Assembly: GCF_011009015.1 (NCBI RefSeq)
Contig: NZ_CP048878.1
Span: 432,501-496,500 of the forward strand
Direction of reading: 5' to 3'
Source of the DNA: Spartinivicinus ruber
GTDB taxonomy: Bacteria > Pseudomonadota > Gammaproteobacteria > Pseudomonadales > Zooshikellaceae
Length of the DNA: 64,000 nucleotides
A model generated the notes under the pieces. The model searched no databases. It saw only the letters and a list, made by a program, of their open reading frames with translations, and was not told the DNA's origin. The position numbers and the translations under genes are program-made. Below, piece after piece: positions 17,761 to 26,878 of this stretch. Position 1 is the first letter of the stretch, and each line of letters begins with the position of its first letter.

Positions 17761-18480
17761 ATGGATTGGATCATTTTAACTATCGCTGCATTAGTAACAG
17801 CTACCCTGAGTGGAGTGTTAGGTTTTGCTGGTGGCCAATTATTTTTAGGCATATTACCTATTTATTTGCCTGGATTTGCCGTAATCCCTATGTATGGCGC
17901 AAACCAGTTGGTGAGTAACTGCTCTAGGTTTTTATTTGCTTTTCAAAGTATTCACTGGGCAGTGGTAGGAACTTTTTTGGGTGGATCAATAATAGGAGTA
18001 CTGATAGCCAGTGTAGTCGTAGTAAATTTTAACTTTGACTATTTTCCTATTTTAATTGGCTTGTTTATTTTATTAAGTACCTGGACACAGTTATTCAACT
18101 GGCTTAACCGATCAAACTACTCAATGTGGTTCATTGGTTGTTTGCAGACTGGCTTAGGTGTAATTGTTGGTGCTACTGGCCCATTGGCAACAGCAGTACT
18201 AACAGATAGGGAATTAACTAAAGATAGCATTGTTGCAACGAACGCTGTATTAATGTCAATCAGTCATGTTTTTAAGTTAGTAGTTTATGGGGTTTTGGGT
18301 TATTCAATTCTAAATTACTGGTTTCTTATCATCGCACTTGCTATTGCTAGTATAGTTGGCTCATATATTGGTACTAAGGTACGACATAAGATTAGCAATA
18401 AGAATTTTTCTTTCATCATTAAGTGGGTACTTTCGCTAGTTGCTATTAACTTGATTTTTCAGTCATTGTTTTTTAATTGA
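17761..18480 (+). CDS. TSUP/TauE-SafE family membrane transporter
   Basis: 239 residues, almost entirely hydrophobic, with about seven to eight transmembrane helices in the two-repeat layout of the TSUP family: LSGVLGFAGGQLFLGILP at the start and GLGVIVGATGPLATAVL in the second half are the paired Gly-rich signature loops. Family members export sulfite, organosulfonates or related anions; the substrate here is unknown. A GAGG-like ribosome binding site precedes ATG 17761. Divergent from the PEP-CTERM-like gene and not part of an operon. Confidence 0.85.
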   Translation: MDWIILTIAALVTATLSGVLGFAGGQLFLGILPIYLPGFAVIPMYGANQLVSNCSRFLFAFQSIHWAVVGTFLGGSIIGVLIASVVVVNFNFDYFPILIGLFILLSTWTQLFNWLNRSNYSMWFIGCLQTGLGVIVGATGPLATAVLTDRELTKDSIVATNAVLMSISHVFKLVVYGVLGYSILNYWFLIIALAIASIVGSYIGTKVRHKISNKNFSFIIKWVLSLVAINLIFQSLFFN

Positions 18481-18790
18481 AAATATTGATCATGTTATTT
18501 AGCTTTTATCAAGTGAAGATTATCGATAAGCTTGCAAAGTTATACTAGGGCCTAGTAGCCACCACTGCTGTAGACTATTTTTTCGCTCAGAAAGGCACAA
18601 TGAATTCCATGTAGTCATTCTACATAAATGATTTGTAGCAGGGCCGGGTTGAAAAGTAATCATGGCTCGAAGGGTTGAGACTGTAAAAAGTCTACTCGTT
18701 GTTGTTCATCATTCATTTAGCGCAACTAAATTTCTCTCTTCACGCCTCGATTAGTGTTTTTACAGTCACAACTGTGATATTCAAATAGTA
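18481..18790. repeat. Gene-free spacer with inverted repeats, possible small mobile element remnant
   Basis: No gene is seen. The segment contains a 9-bp inverted pair CTAGGGCCT (18545-18553) and AGGCCCTAG (18796-18804), the latter inside the last codons of the Ppx-like gene, and an internal 11-bp inverted pair GACTGTAAAAA/TTTTTACAGTC (18679-18689 and 18757-18767). The ~260-bp unit would fit a MITE-like element, but no target duplication is evident. Confidence 0.3.
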
Positions 18791-19618
18791 TTAATAGGCC
18801 CTAGAAGCAACAAGTTCTTTAGCAAATGGCAACCCATCAACGATAGTGAGATTATTCACCATAAAAAAATCTTCACTACATTTATTGAGTAATGCAACAA
18901 TCAAGCAGTTAGAGGCGATGGCGCCATCCATCCATTTAGGGTCAAAAGGTGATAGTTGGCGGAGTTCATTGAGAGGTTTTTCGACTAATTGACTTGCCAA
19001 TTCAATAAAATCTGCTTTTGTGCATTTATCTTTAATTAATGGTATGCCTAAGTGCTCTAGGTAGCGTTTTTCACCGCCGGTATAAATAAATGAATTTATT
19101 GATTTTGGTAGTTGGCTGGTTAGCCAGTCAATACATTGCTTGGTGTTTCTATTTTCTGGTTTGGTAGATAAATTGAACTGTTGAGTTAAGTAATTTAAGC
19201 CATAAGAGTAAAACAGTATTCCTTGATCAGGTTGAATAAGTTGGATGCTGCCACCGCCGGCGTCAATGATTGTATAATTTTCATTATAGCCATAGTGTTT
19301 GCAAGCTAAGCCAATAAGGTTGGCTTCTTGCTGTTGGCTTAGTACTTTTAAAGGAATGGCTAATTTTTTACAGGCTTGCTCAGCGTGTTTTTTTAAGACC
19401 TGATTATTTCTTAATGCAGCAGTACCTATCGCTAAAGTTGGACCATTAACTGCAAACTCAGTTAATAAACTGCTGAGCTGAGTATAAATAGTGTTGCTAT
19501 CATATTTATTTTTTATCCATTGCCAACTTCTTAAGCAGCATATGATTAACTCGCCAGATTTTAAATGATAAAGCTTTGCTGAGTGACTGCCTAGATCAAT
19601 GATCCATCGGTACTGCAT
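18791..19618 (-). CDS. Ppx/GppA-family phosphatase-like protein, single-module form
   Basis: 275 residues of the ASKHA fold: phosphate-1 loop IDLGSHSAKL (~7-17), LAIGTAALRN, LSQQQEANLI (the position of the catalytic Glu region SGxEEA in exopolyphosphatases), and phosphate-2 loop IDAGGGSIQL. Canonical Ppx has GGGS-T-E-L here, so the Ile-Gln replacement is unusual and may affect activity. It lacks the C-terminal HD-like domains of full-length Ppx (~500 residues). Family members hydrolyse polyphosphate or pppGpp; this one may be a degenerate paralogue. Its start overlaps the end of the TetR gene by about 23 bp, so the two are co-transcribed. Confidence 0.78.
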   Translation of the reverse strand: MQYRWIIDLGSHSAKLYHLKSGELIICCLRSWQWIKNKYDSNTIYTQLSSLLTEFAVNGPTLAIGTAALRNNQVLKKHAEQACKKLAIPLKVLSQQQEANLIGLACKHYGYNENYTIIDAGGGSIQLIQPDQGILFYSYGLNYLTQQFNLSTKPENRNTKQCIDWLTSQLPKSINSFIYTGGEKRYLEHLGIPLIKDKCTKADFIELASQLVEKPLNELRQLSPFDPKWMDGAIASNCLIVALLNKCSEDFFMVNNLTIVDGLPFAKELVASRAY

Positions 19619-20279
19619 CTATTGCCTCAAATAGTAAAGATGGAGAGGTTAGCTCTGGAAGTATTTTAAGTTCACATAAAGCTTTCTCAGTGAAAAAGGC
19701 CTGCTCAATAGCCATAATTTGAAAAATACTTTCATGAATCCATTGTTTGGTTAAGCTATTGGAGTTTGACAAAACTGCTGTTCGTAAAAAGCCAATCCAT
19801 GAAGTCATAGTAATCCAGCAGTGATTACTTAATGCCTTTAATTGACAATCACTGGCTCTAATATAACCTGCTGTGCGCAGTGCTTCGTAAATCGCTTCTG
19901 CTGACTGTAAACAAAACCGAGAAAACTGTTTGTATCGCTCATGTAGTTTGGGGTCAGAAGATAGCAAGTGCTCCAGGTCTCGGTGAAAAAAACGGTAATA
20001 CCACATACATTGTGCAACTTGTGTCAGGTAATCTTGCTTGTCTGCAAGTGTGATGGAGCGGCCATGTGGTAATACTAAAATTTTCTGTAAGTCATTCTCA
20101 TATTGAAGATATATCTGATAAATGATTTCCTGCTTATTCTTGAAGTGATAATACAAGTTTCCTGGTGAGATGCCTAAGTGAGAGGCAATATGGTTTGTCG
20201 TTACATTGCGCTCCCCCTGTTCATTAAAGAGAGTCAAGCTGGCACTAATGATCTTATCTTGTGTTTTAGGCTTTGCCAC
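19596..20279 (-). CDS. laoR: TetR-family regulator, LaoR-like
   Basis: 227 residues with the TetR DNA-binding helix-turn-helix at ~12-50 (VTTNHIASHLGISPGNLYYH) and a TetR_C-type ligand domain. Start is GTG at 20279, since no upstream ATG exists in frame. Divergent from an aldehyde dehydrogenase/Tat protein/GMC oxidoreductase operon, the same arrangement as laoR and laoCBA of Pseudomonas aeruginosa (PA0367 and PA0366-PA0364), where LaoR represses long-chain alcohol oxidation. The 140-bp spacer contains a 20-bp palindrome that is the obvious operator candidate. TetR family is certain, the Lao assignment rests on context. Confidence 0.85.
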   Translation of the reverse strand: MAKPKTQDKIISASLTLFNEQGERNVTTNHIASHLGISPGNLYYHFKNKQEIIYQIYLQYENDLQKILVLPHGRSITLADKQDYLTQVAQCMWYYRFFHRDLEHLLSSDPKLHERYKQFSRFCLQSAEAIYEALRTAGYIRASDCQLKALSNHCWITMTSWIGFLRTAVLSNSNSLTKQWIHESIFQIMAIEQAFFTEKALCELKILPELTSPSLLFEAIDAVPMDH

Positions 20280-20290
20280 TAATAAACCTG

Positions 20291-20353
20291 TTAAATCTAT
20301 AAAACTTATTAAATCTATAGCTACTATTGACTAATTAGAGTAATAACTCTAAT
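20291..20353. promoter_or_regulatory. Candidate LaoR operator region
   Basis: Perfect inverted repeat ATTAGAGT-AATA-ACTCTAAT (20334-20353) and, next to it, a direct repeat TTAAATCTATA (20291-20301 and 20309-20319), all in the spacer between the divergent regulator and operon. Size and symmetry suit a TetR dimer. Function is inferred. Confidence 0.55.
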
Positions 20354-20420
20354 AATACTAACAGTGACAAGCAGTAAAAGGAATACAAATTAACGTCCTT
20401 CTTGCTGGAGAAGACCTGCT

Positions 20421-21851
20421 ATGGCTACACCTGCTGCTCAAATGAGCTCAGCAACAGAGCTTAACCCTTTACTTGATCAACTCCGAGTGCTACAGAATGG
20501 GTTTCAAAAACAACCGATGCCAAAGGCCTTGGAGCGGATTGAATGGCTTGCCAAACTAAAGCAAGTACTGTTAAGTGCTCAGGATCAGCTGATTGCAGCG
20601 TTAAATGAAGACTTTGGTAATCGAGCAGCAGCAGAAACCATGCTGGGTGAAATCATGCCAAGTATTCAGGGCATTAATTATGCGATGAAGCACTTAAAGC
20701 GTTGGATGAAACCAAGCAAACGTCATGTGGGACTACAGTTGCAGCCAGCGAAAGCAAAAGTCATTTATCAGCCAGTGGGTGTTATTGGAATTATTGTACC
20801 TTGGAATTACCCGGTTTATTTAGCTATAGGGCCTTTAACAACCGCGCTGGCTGCGGGCAATCGAGCTTACTTGAAGCTTTCCGAATATACACCAAAAACC
20901 TCAGCATTATTGGCTGAGTTGTTAACCAATAACTTCCCTAATGATTTAGTTGCTGTTGCCACGGGTGATGCTCAAGTAGGGATTAGTTTTTCCAAATTGC
21001 CTTTTGATCATTTGTTATTTACCGGCTCAACTCAGGTGGGCCATGCGGTAATGGCGGCAGCGGCACAAAACCTTACCCCAGTAACATTAGAGTTGGGTGG
21101 TAAGTCACCGGTTATTATTGACCAGGATTTTCCCATTGCAGAGGCCGCTGAGCGAATTTGTTTTGGAAAGGCTTTTAATGCAGGGCAAACCTGTGTAGCT
21201 CCTGATTATATTTTATTGCCAAAATCGCAGGAAAACGATTTTATTAACGCTTTTAAAGCTCACTTCAGTAAAATGTATAGCGGCAATCAGCAGCACTACA
21301 GTTGTATTATTAATGAAAGGCAGCATCAGCGTTTGCAGGACTGGTTAGCAGATGCTACTAAGCAAGGTGCCACAGTGCATAAAGTGGAGAGTGTGGTTGA
21401 AGATGCTAATAAAGGCCACATGACGATGCATTTGGTTGCTAATACCAAACCTGGGATGAAGTTAAGACAGCAGGAAATCTTTGGGCCGATTCTGCCAATA
21501 GTAGGTTATAAAAACCTTGATGAAGCAATCGAGTTAATTAATGCTGGGTCTCGACCACTCGCCCTTTATTATTTTGGTTTTGATCAACAAAGACAGGAAA
21601 AAGTGCTGACCCATACCCACTCAGGAGGGGTATGTATTAACGATACCATGATGCATGTGGCAGTAGATGATTTACCTTTCGGTGGTATTGGTCATTCAGG
21701 AATGGGGCAATATCATGGACATGAAGGATTTCTTACATTTTCCAAAGCTAAACCTGTGTTTAGCAAAGGTAAATTTAATGGGGCTAAGTTGGTTTATCCG
21801 CCATATAAACAACTAATTTTAAAATTGTTATACCGATTATTTGTTAGATAA
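20421..21851 (+). CDS. laoC: Aldehyde dehydrogenase (coniferyl aldehyde dehydrogenase subfamily), LaoC-like
   Basis: 476-residue NAD(P)-dependent ALDH. Visible landmarks: PWNYP cofactor loop, ELGGKSP with the catalytic Glu at residue 224, FNAGQTCVAPDY with the nucleophile Cys at residue 258, and QEIFGPILP near the C terminus. A hydrophobic, basic C-terminal tail (LILKLLYRLFVR) suggests membrane association, as in fatty aldehyde dehydrogenases. As first gene of the operon it would convert the fatty aldehyde made by the GMC enzyme to the acid. Annotated by family as coniferyl aldehyde dehydrogenase; the operon context favours long-chain aldehydes. Confidence 0.9.
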   Translation: MATPAAQMSSATELNPLLDQLRVLQNGFQKQPMPKALERIEWLAKLKQVLLSAQDQLIAALNEDFGNRAAAETMLGEIMPSIQGINYAMKHLKRWMKPSKRHVGLQLQPAKAKVIYQPVGVIGIIVPWNYPVYLAIGPLTTALAAGNRAYLKLSEYTPKTSALLAELLTNNFPNDLVAVATGDAQVGISFSKLPFDHLLFTGSTQVGHAVMAAAAQNLTPVTLELGGKSPVIIDQDFPIAEAAERICFGKAFNAGQTCVAPDYILLPKSQENDFINAFKAHFSKMYSGNQQHYSCIINERQHQRLQDWLADATKQGATVHKVESVVEDANKGHMTMHLVANTKPGMKLRQQEIFGPILPIVGYKNLDEAIELINAGSRPLALYYFGFDQQRQEKVLTHTHSGGVCINDTMMHVAVDDLPFGGIGHSGMGQYHGHEGFLTFSKAKPVFSKGKFNGAKLVYPPYKQLILKLLYRLFVR

Positions 21852-21937
21852 TTTTTTGAGGATATCTAACAAATACTATTTTTAAAGGTCTTTGCAGCAA
21901 ACTATAAAAAACGCGAAGCGTATGCCTGATAATAAAT

Positions 21938-22555
21938 ATGAATGTCATTTTACTTAATAAACGCTTTGCGTTGAAACGTCGTCAGCTTTTAAAAGTGGGA
22001 ATTGCTGGCTCGTTAGCGCTTTCTGGTGTGATTACTATTAATCAGTTGGCTAATAATAGTTCTGATAGAAGTGCTATAGGCTATCAATTTTTAAGTGCAG
22101 GAGATGTTGGATTTTTTAGTGCCGTAGCACCAGTAATTTTGGGTGTTAGTAAAAATAAATCTGAATTAATCACTGCTGAACTGAAAGCTGGTAATGAATA
22201 CTGGCGATCAACGCAACAAAATGCTTTTCTGAAACAATTAGATGCAAAACTTGCCTTTTTATCACCAGCATTACAGAAGGAGTTGAGAGAATTATTGGGA
22301 TTAGTCAATTTATCCCTGACTCAGTGGCTAATAACGGGTGTGCGTGGTAGTTGGGAAAATGCGACCAACGACGAAATAGCTAGTTTTTTACAACGCTGGC
22401 AAACCAGCTCTATTAGTTTACTGCGAAAAGCACATCATGCATTAACCCAACTCTGTATTATGGTGTGGTATAGCCTGCCTATTAACTGGTCCAATATTGG
22501 TTACCCTGGTGTACCTTTTAAAAAAGTACTTATTACCCCCGTTAATCATTTTTAA
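21938..22555 (+). CDS. laoB: Twin-arginine signal protein, LaoB-like
   Basis: 205 residues. The N terminus LKRRQLLKVGIAGSLALSG carries the Arg-Arg pair and hydrophobic stretch of a Tat signal, although the residue before the pair is Lys rather than Ser/Thr. The remainder is alpha-helical and resembles small partner subunits of GMC-type dehydrogenases (gluconate 2-dehydrogenase subunit 3-like). It sits between the aldehyde dehydrogenase and the GMC oxidoreductase, with an 86-bp gap before and 41-bp gap after, and matches the position of LaoB, a protein needed for long-chain alcohol oxidation. Probable role: export or assembly of the GMC subunit. Confidence 0.75.
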   Translation: MNVILLNKRFALKRRQLLKVGIAGSLALSGVITINQLANNSSDRSAIGYQFLSAGDVGFFSAVAPVILGVSKNKSELITAELKAGNEYWRSTQQNAFLKQLDAKLAFLSPALQKELRELLGLVNLSLTQWLITGVRGSWENATNDEIASFLQRWQTSSISLLRKAHHALTQLCIMVWYSLPINWSNIGYPGVPFKKVLITPVNHF

Positions 22556-22596
22556 AACACCTATTAAATGCAAACTAATAAAAATAGCCAAAGCGC

Positions 22597-24201
22597 ATGA
22601 CAATTTCTGATCCAATTCAACAAGGTATAAAGCAAGGCTGGCAGGTGGTTAATGGGCTAAAAGTGACCAAGCCGTTAGTCTTTGAAGCAGATGTAGTTAT
22701 TATCGGTACAGGTGCTGGTGGAGGTATTGCGGCGGAAACTCTCAGTAATGCTGGTTTAACTGTGCTGATGGTTGAGGAAGGGCTGCTTCGGTCGTCTAAT
22801 GATTTTAATATGGACGAGCATGTTGCTTATGGCGAGTTGTATCAGGAAGGAGGTGGGCGAACCACCAAAGATGGTGCGATTACCATTATGCAAGGTAAAG
22901 CGGTGGGTGGGACCACAGTAGTTAACTGGACTTCTAGTTTTCATATGCCAGAAGCAACCCTTCAGTATTGGCAGGATCAGTTTACTGTAGCTGGCATTAA
23001 CTCCAGTACTTTAGCCCCTTGGTACCAATATATTGAAAAGCGTTTGAATATTGGTCCCTGGGATGTGCCACCAAATGCCAATAATGCTGTATTGAAATTA
23101 GGTTGTGAAAAGCTGGGTTATCAAGTAGCCAGTATTCCACGTAATGTTAAAGGTTGTTGGAATTTAGGTTATTGCGGCACGGGCTGCCCCACTAATGCAA
23201 AGCAGTCGATGCTGGTGACAACTATCCCAGCCGCTTTGGAAAATAACGCCACTTTATTATATGCCACAGTCGCCCAGCGCTTTAACTGGAAGCAAAGCCA
23301 AGTCAATGAACTAATTTGTTATCCATTAAAACAGGTTAATGGTGTTTTAAATAAACAGGCACCTATTACCATTAAGGCTAAGCATTATTTAATCGCAGCT
23401 GGGGCAATTGGCAGCCCAGCTATTCTAATGCGTTCCAATGTGCCTGATCCTTACCGCCGAATTGGTTTGCGAACATTTCTACACCCAGTGACGATGAGTG
23501 TTGCCCAAATGCCTCAGGAAGTTGCAGGTTATGCTGGCGCTCCTCAATCTATTTATTCTGATCATTTTCAATGGCCTGATGATGACCAAATGGGCTTTAA
23601 ACTGGAAGTACCGCCTTTACAACCTGTATTGGCCTCTGTATTAATGAAGAAGACAGGTGATGCGTTACGTCAGCGTATGTTAAAACTGCCGTATACTCAG
23701 GTGCTATTGGCATTATTAAGAGATGGTTTTCACTCTGAAAGTCAGGGTGGCAGGGTAATATTACACAATGATGGTACTCCGATATTAGATTATCCACTTA
23801 CTCCTTATATTTGGAAGGCAGTTAAGCATTCGCTGTTAACCATGGCAGAAATACAGTTTGCAGCAGGTGCAAAACAAGTGTTTCCTGCTCATATTGACTC
23901 TACTTTGAGTAATAGTTGGCATGAAGTTAAAGAGCAAATTAATAGGTTAGACCTTGTGTCTTATAAGACTTTATTAGGCTCTGCTCATGTGATGGGAGGC
24001 TGTGGAATGGGGGAGACCCCCTACAATAGTGTAGTGAATAGCCAGTGCCGTTTTCATCATTTTGATAATTTATCTATCCTAGATGGTTCAGTATTTCCCA
24101 CCAGTATTGGCGCTAATCCACAGTTGTCGATTTATGCGCTTAGTGCATTACAGTCCAACCAGCTGGCAAATGAGTTGACGAAATCAAAAAGCAACAGCTG
24201 A
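22597..24201 (+). CDS. laoA: GMC-family FAD oxidoreductase, LaoA-like alcohol dehydrogenase
   Basis: 534 residues with the FAD-binding motif VVIIGTGAGGGIAAETL (~33-49), a Cys-rich loop WNLGYCGTGCPTNAKQSM, GAIGSPAIL (GMC signature 2) and the C-terminal GMC domain with SAHVMGGCGMG and SILDGSVFPTSIGANPQ. Family members oxidise alcohols by passing electrons to a quinone or cytochrome. It lacks its own signal, so export may rely on the preceding Tat protein. Last gene of the operon; it would oxidise long-chain alcohols to aldehydes handled by the ALDH. coaD follows on the same strand, as in P. aeruginosa. Confidence 0.88.
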   Translation: MTISDPIQQGIKQGWQVVNGLKVTKPLVFEADVVIIGTGAGGGIAAETLSNAGLTVLMVEEGLLRSSNDFNMDEHVAYGELYQEGGGRTTKDGAITIMQGKAVGGTTVVNWTSSFHMPEATLQYWQDQFTVAGINSSTLAPWYQYIEKRLNIGPWDVPPNANNAVLKLGCEKLGYQVASIPRNVKGCWNLGYCGTGCPTNAKQSMLVTTIPAALENNATLLYATVAQRFNWKQSQVNELICYPLKQVNGVLNKQAPITIKAKHYLIAAGAIGSPAILMRSNVPDPYRRIGLRTFLHPVTMSVAQMPQEVAGYAGAPQSIYSDHFQWPDDDQMGFKLEVPPLQPVLASVLMKKTGDALRQRMLKLPYTQVLLALLRDGFHSESQGGRVILHNDGTPILDYPLTPYIWKAVKHSLLTMAEIQFAAGAKQVFPAHIDSTLSNSWHEVKEQINRLDLVSYKTLLGSAHVMGGCGMGETPYNSVVNSQCRFHHFDNLSILDGSVFPTSIGANPQLSIYALSALQSNQLANELTKSKSNS

Positions 24202-24283
24202 ATTATTTATCCGCAAATCACCTTGTATTTATATAATCTTCATATACCATTCGCTTTATACTCTCTTTGTATATAGTTATTGA

Positions 24284-24814
<531 letters not shown>

Positions 24815-24917
24815 CTATGCTGGTTAAAACACACACAAACTGTCAGTTTTTCAGTTACCCAGAAGTAGCGTACAATTAGCACAGTGTAACAACAGCGTTC
24901 AGCAGCAATAAAAATGA

Positions 24918-25208
<291 letters not shown>

Positions 25209-25394
25209 CCTTTTCGTCTTCTTCTGCTGGAATAAATTGGCATGAGCCATTAGTCAGTAAAAAAAGAAAACAAAATACCAATCCTGCAACGCTTTATGGC
25301 AACAGACCTTACCTTCCAGTATTGGGGGACTGTAAGTGTTCTGGTGCCAAGCGTTCAGGCCTAAATCAGGAATTTTATCCCGCCTGCAATAAAA

Positions 25395-25748
25395 CTAGTC
25401 GTAGACAGTACAGCCTAAGCAGCGAACAAATGTTGCACGAGCAGGTTGCAAGACTAGTGTTTCAGCCGCCTGGCTTGCGTTCTCACCTAGTAATGAGAAT
25501 GGTAAAGTAACCACGTAAGCGACAGAACCTACAACAGTCATCCCAAATAGTAATGGACGGGCAATCACTGCATCACCAATCATGGCATATGCAGAAGGAT
25601 CTTGTTTCGTTCCCGTGATAGAGCGTTCTGCCTTTACATCCGCATCAATTGGTTCTATTTCAGCTTGACTGGTAGCAGGCATTGCTAAAAGTACAGTAGT
25701 TAAAACAGTCCCCAACAATCCTGAAAGCTTTGACTTCAGCCTTTGCAT
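25395..25748 (-). CDS. Small exported protein of unknown function
   Basis: 117 residues from MQRLKSKLSG, with a signal peptide ending TSQAE and one further hydrophobic stretch (~65-87, LLFGMTVVGSVAYVVTLPFSLLG). C-terminal FVRCLGCTVYD has two cysteines. Proteins of this kind, sometimes labelled multidrug transporter without support, sit near mutM in pseudomonads. Upstream in-frame codons to 25793 are unlikely to be used. I do not recognise a function; the conserved hydrophobic hairpin suggests an envelope location. Confidence 0.65.
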   Translation of the reverse strand: MQRLKSKLSGLLGTVLTTVLLAMPATSQAEIEPIDADVKAERSITGTKQDPSAYAMIGDAVIARPLLFGMTVVGSVAYVVTLPFSLLGENASQAAETLVLQPARATFVRCLGCTVYD

Positions 25749-25962
25749 AGCGTTTTCCTTATTATCGAACGGTGCTTTTAAAATATACAACAACTATAAC
25801 AACTCTGGGCCATCTGTCATCATTATGGCAACAATTAGACATATTTATTGCATATAGATGACAAAATAGGCTTTATTTATGGAGTCGACAATAATGGCCT
25901 ATTACTCAACAGATTGTTTGTGAAATCTGTCGTATTTTTCGCTTGTCACCCCATGAGATTGG

Positions 25963-26784
25963 CTAACTCTGACAGCGTTGACAGTATACAGTTGCACGCT
26001 GTCCAAGCTTAATCTCTACTAATGTCTTACCACAGATTAGACAAGCTTCGCCGCCTCGGCCATATACAGATAACTCTTGTTTGAAGTAGCCTGGTTTTCC
26101 ATCGCCGCCAACAAAGTCTTTTAAGGTGGTTCCCCCTTGTTTTATGGCTGCGACTAATACATGTTTAATTTCTGTGGCTAGGCGAAGATAACGTTGGCGA
26201 GAAATACTGCCAGCTTTTCTGTCTGGCTTTATGCCGGCTTTAAATAAAGCTTCATTGGCATAAATATTTCCAACCCCAACCACTACTTGGTTATCCATAA
26301 TAAATTGCTTAACGGCCAATGATCGCTTTCTGGAAAGCTCAAATAATAAGTTGCCATCAAACTGATTGGTGAGGGGTTCTGGACCAAGGTGGCCTAAGAG
26401 TTGGTGTTCATTAATGGGGGTAGTGTTATCGGCCCATAAAATAGCGCCAAATTTTCTGGGATCGGTAAATCGCAAAATTTGCCCGTTACTAAATATAAAA
26501 TCAGCGTGATCGTGTTTAGCGACTGGCTGGTCAGGAGAGACAATGCGCAAACTGCCAGACATACCTAAATGAATAATCAAGGTGCCCTGAGAGAAGCCAA
26601 ACAATAAATATTTAGCTCGACGCTCTAAGCTGATTAGTTTAGAACCTGTGAGCAGCTTCGGCAAAGCAGCCGGAACAGGCCAGCGGAGGCGATGCTCTCT
26701 AATAACCACTTGTTTAACATTACTACCAACAATATGAGGACTTACGCCTCGACGGGTTGTTTCAACTTCTGGTAACTCTGGCAT
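25963..26784 (-). CDS. mutM: Formamidopyrimidine-DNA glycosylase (Fpg/MutM)
   Basis: Bifunctional glycosylase/AP lyase that removes 8-oxoguanine. Begins [14 protein letters not shown] with the catalytic Pro2 and Glu3; [14 protein letters not shown] is the helix-two-turn-helix; the C-terminal zinc finger is CLICGKT...TVYCQRCQ with four cysteines. 273 residues, normal length. Monocistronic on the minus strand. Confidence 0.97.
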   Translation of the reverse strand: MPELPEVETTRRGVSPHIVGSNVKQVVIREHRLRWPVPAALPKLLTGSKLISLERRAKYLLFGFSQGTLIIHLGMSGSLRIVSPDQPVAKHDHADFIFSNGQILRFTDPRKFGAILWADNTTPINEHQLLGHLGPEPLTNQFDGNLLFELSRKRSLAVKQFIMDNQVVVGVGNIYANEALFKAGIKPDRKAGSISRQRYLRLATEIKHVLVAAIKQGGTTLKDFVGGDGKPGYFKQELSVYGRGGEACLICGKTLVEIKLGQRATVYCQRCQS

Positions 26785-26878
26785 AAAAAAATCAGGACAT
26801 AAAACAGGTGTAGCGTGGCTGGTTAAGTTGGCATAATAAAGCTTTAATCGCGGTTTTGGAATAAGGTTACCACTTGCT

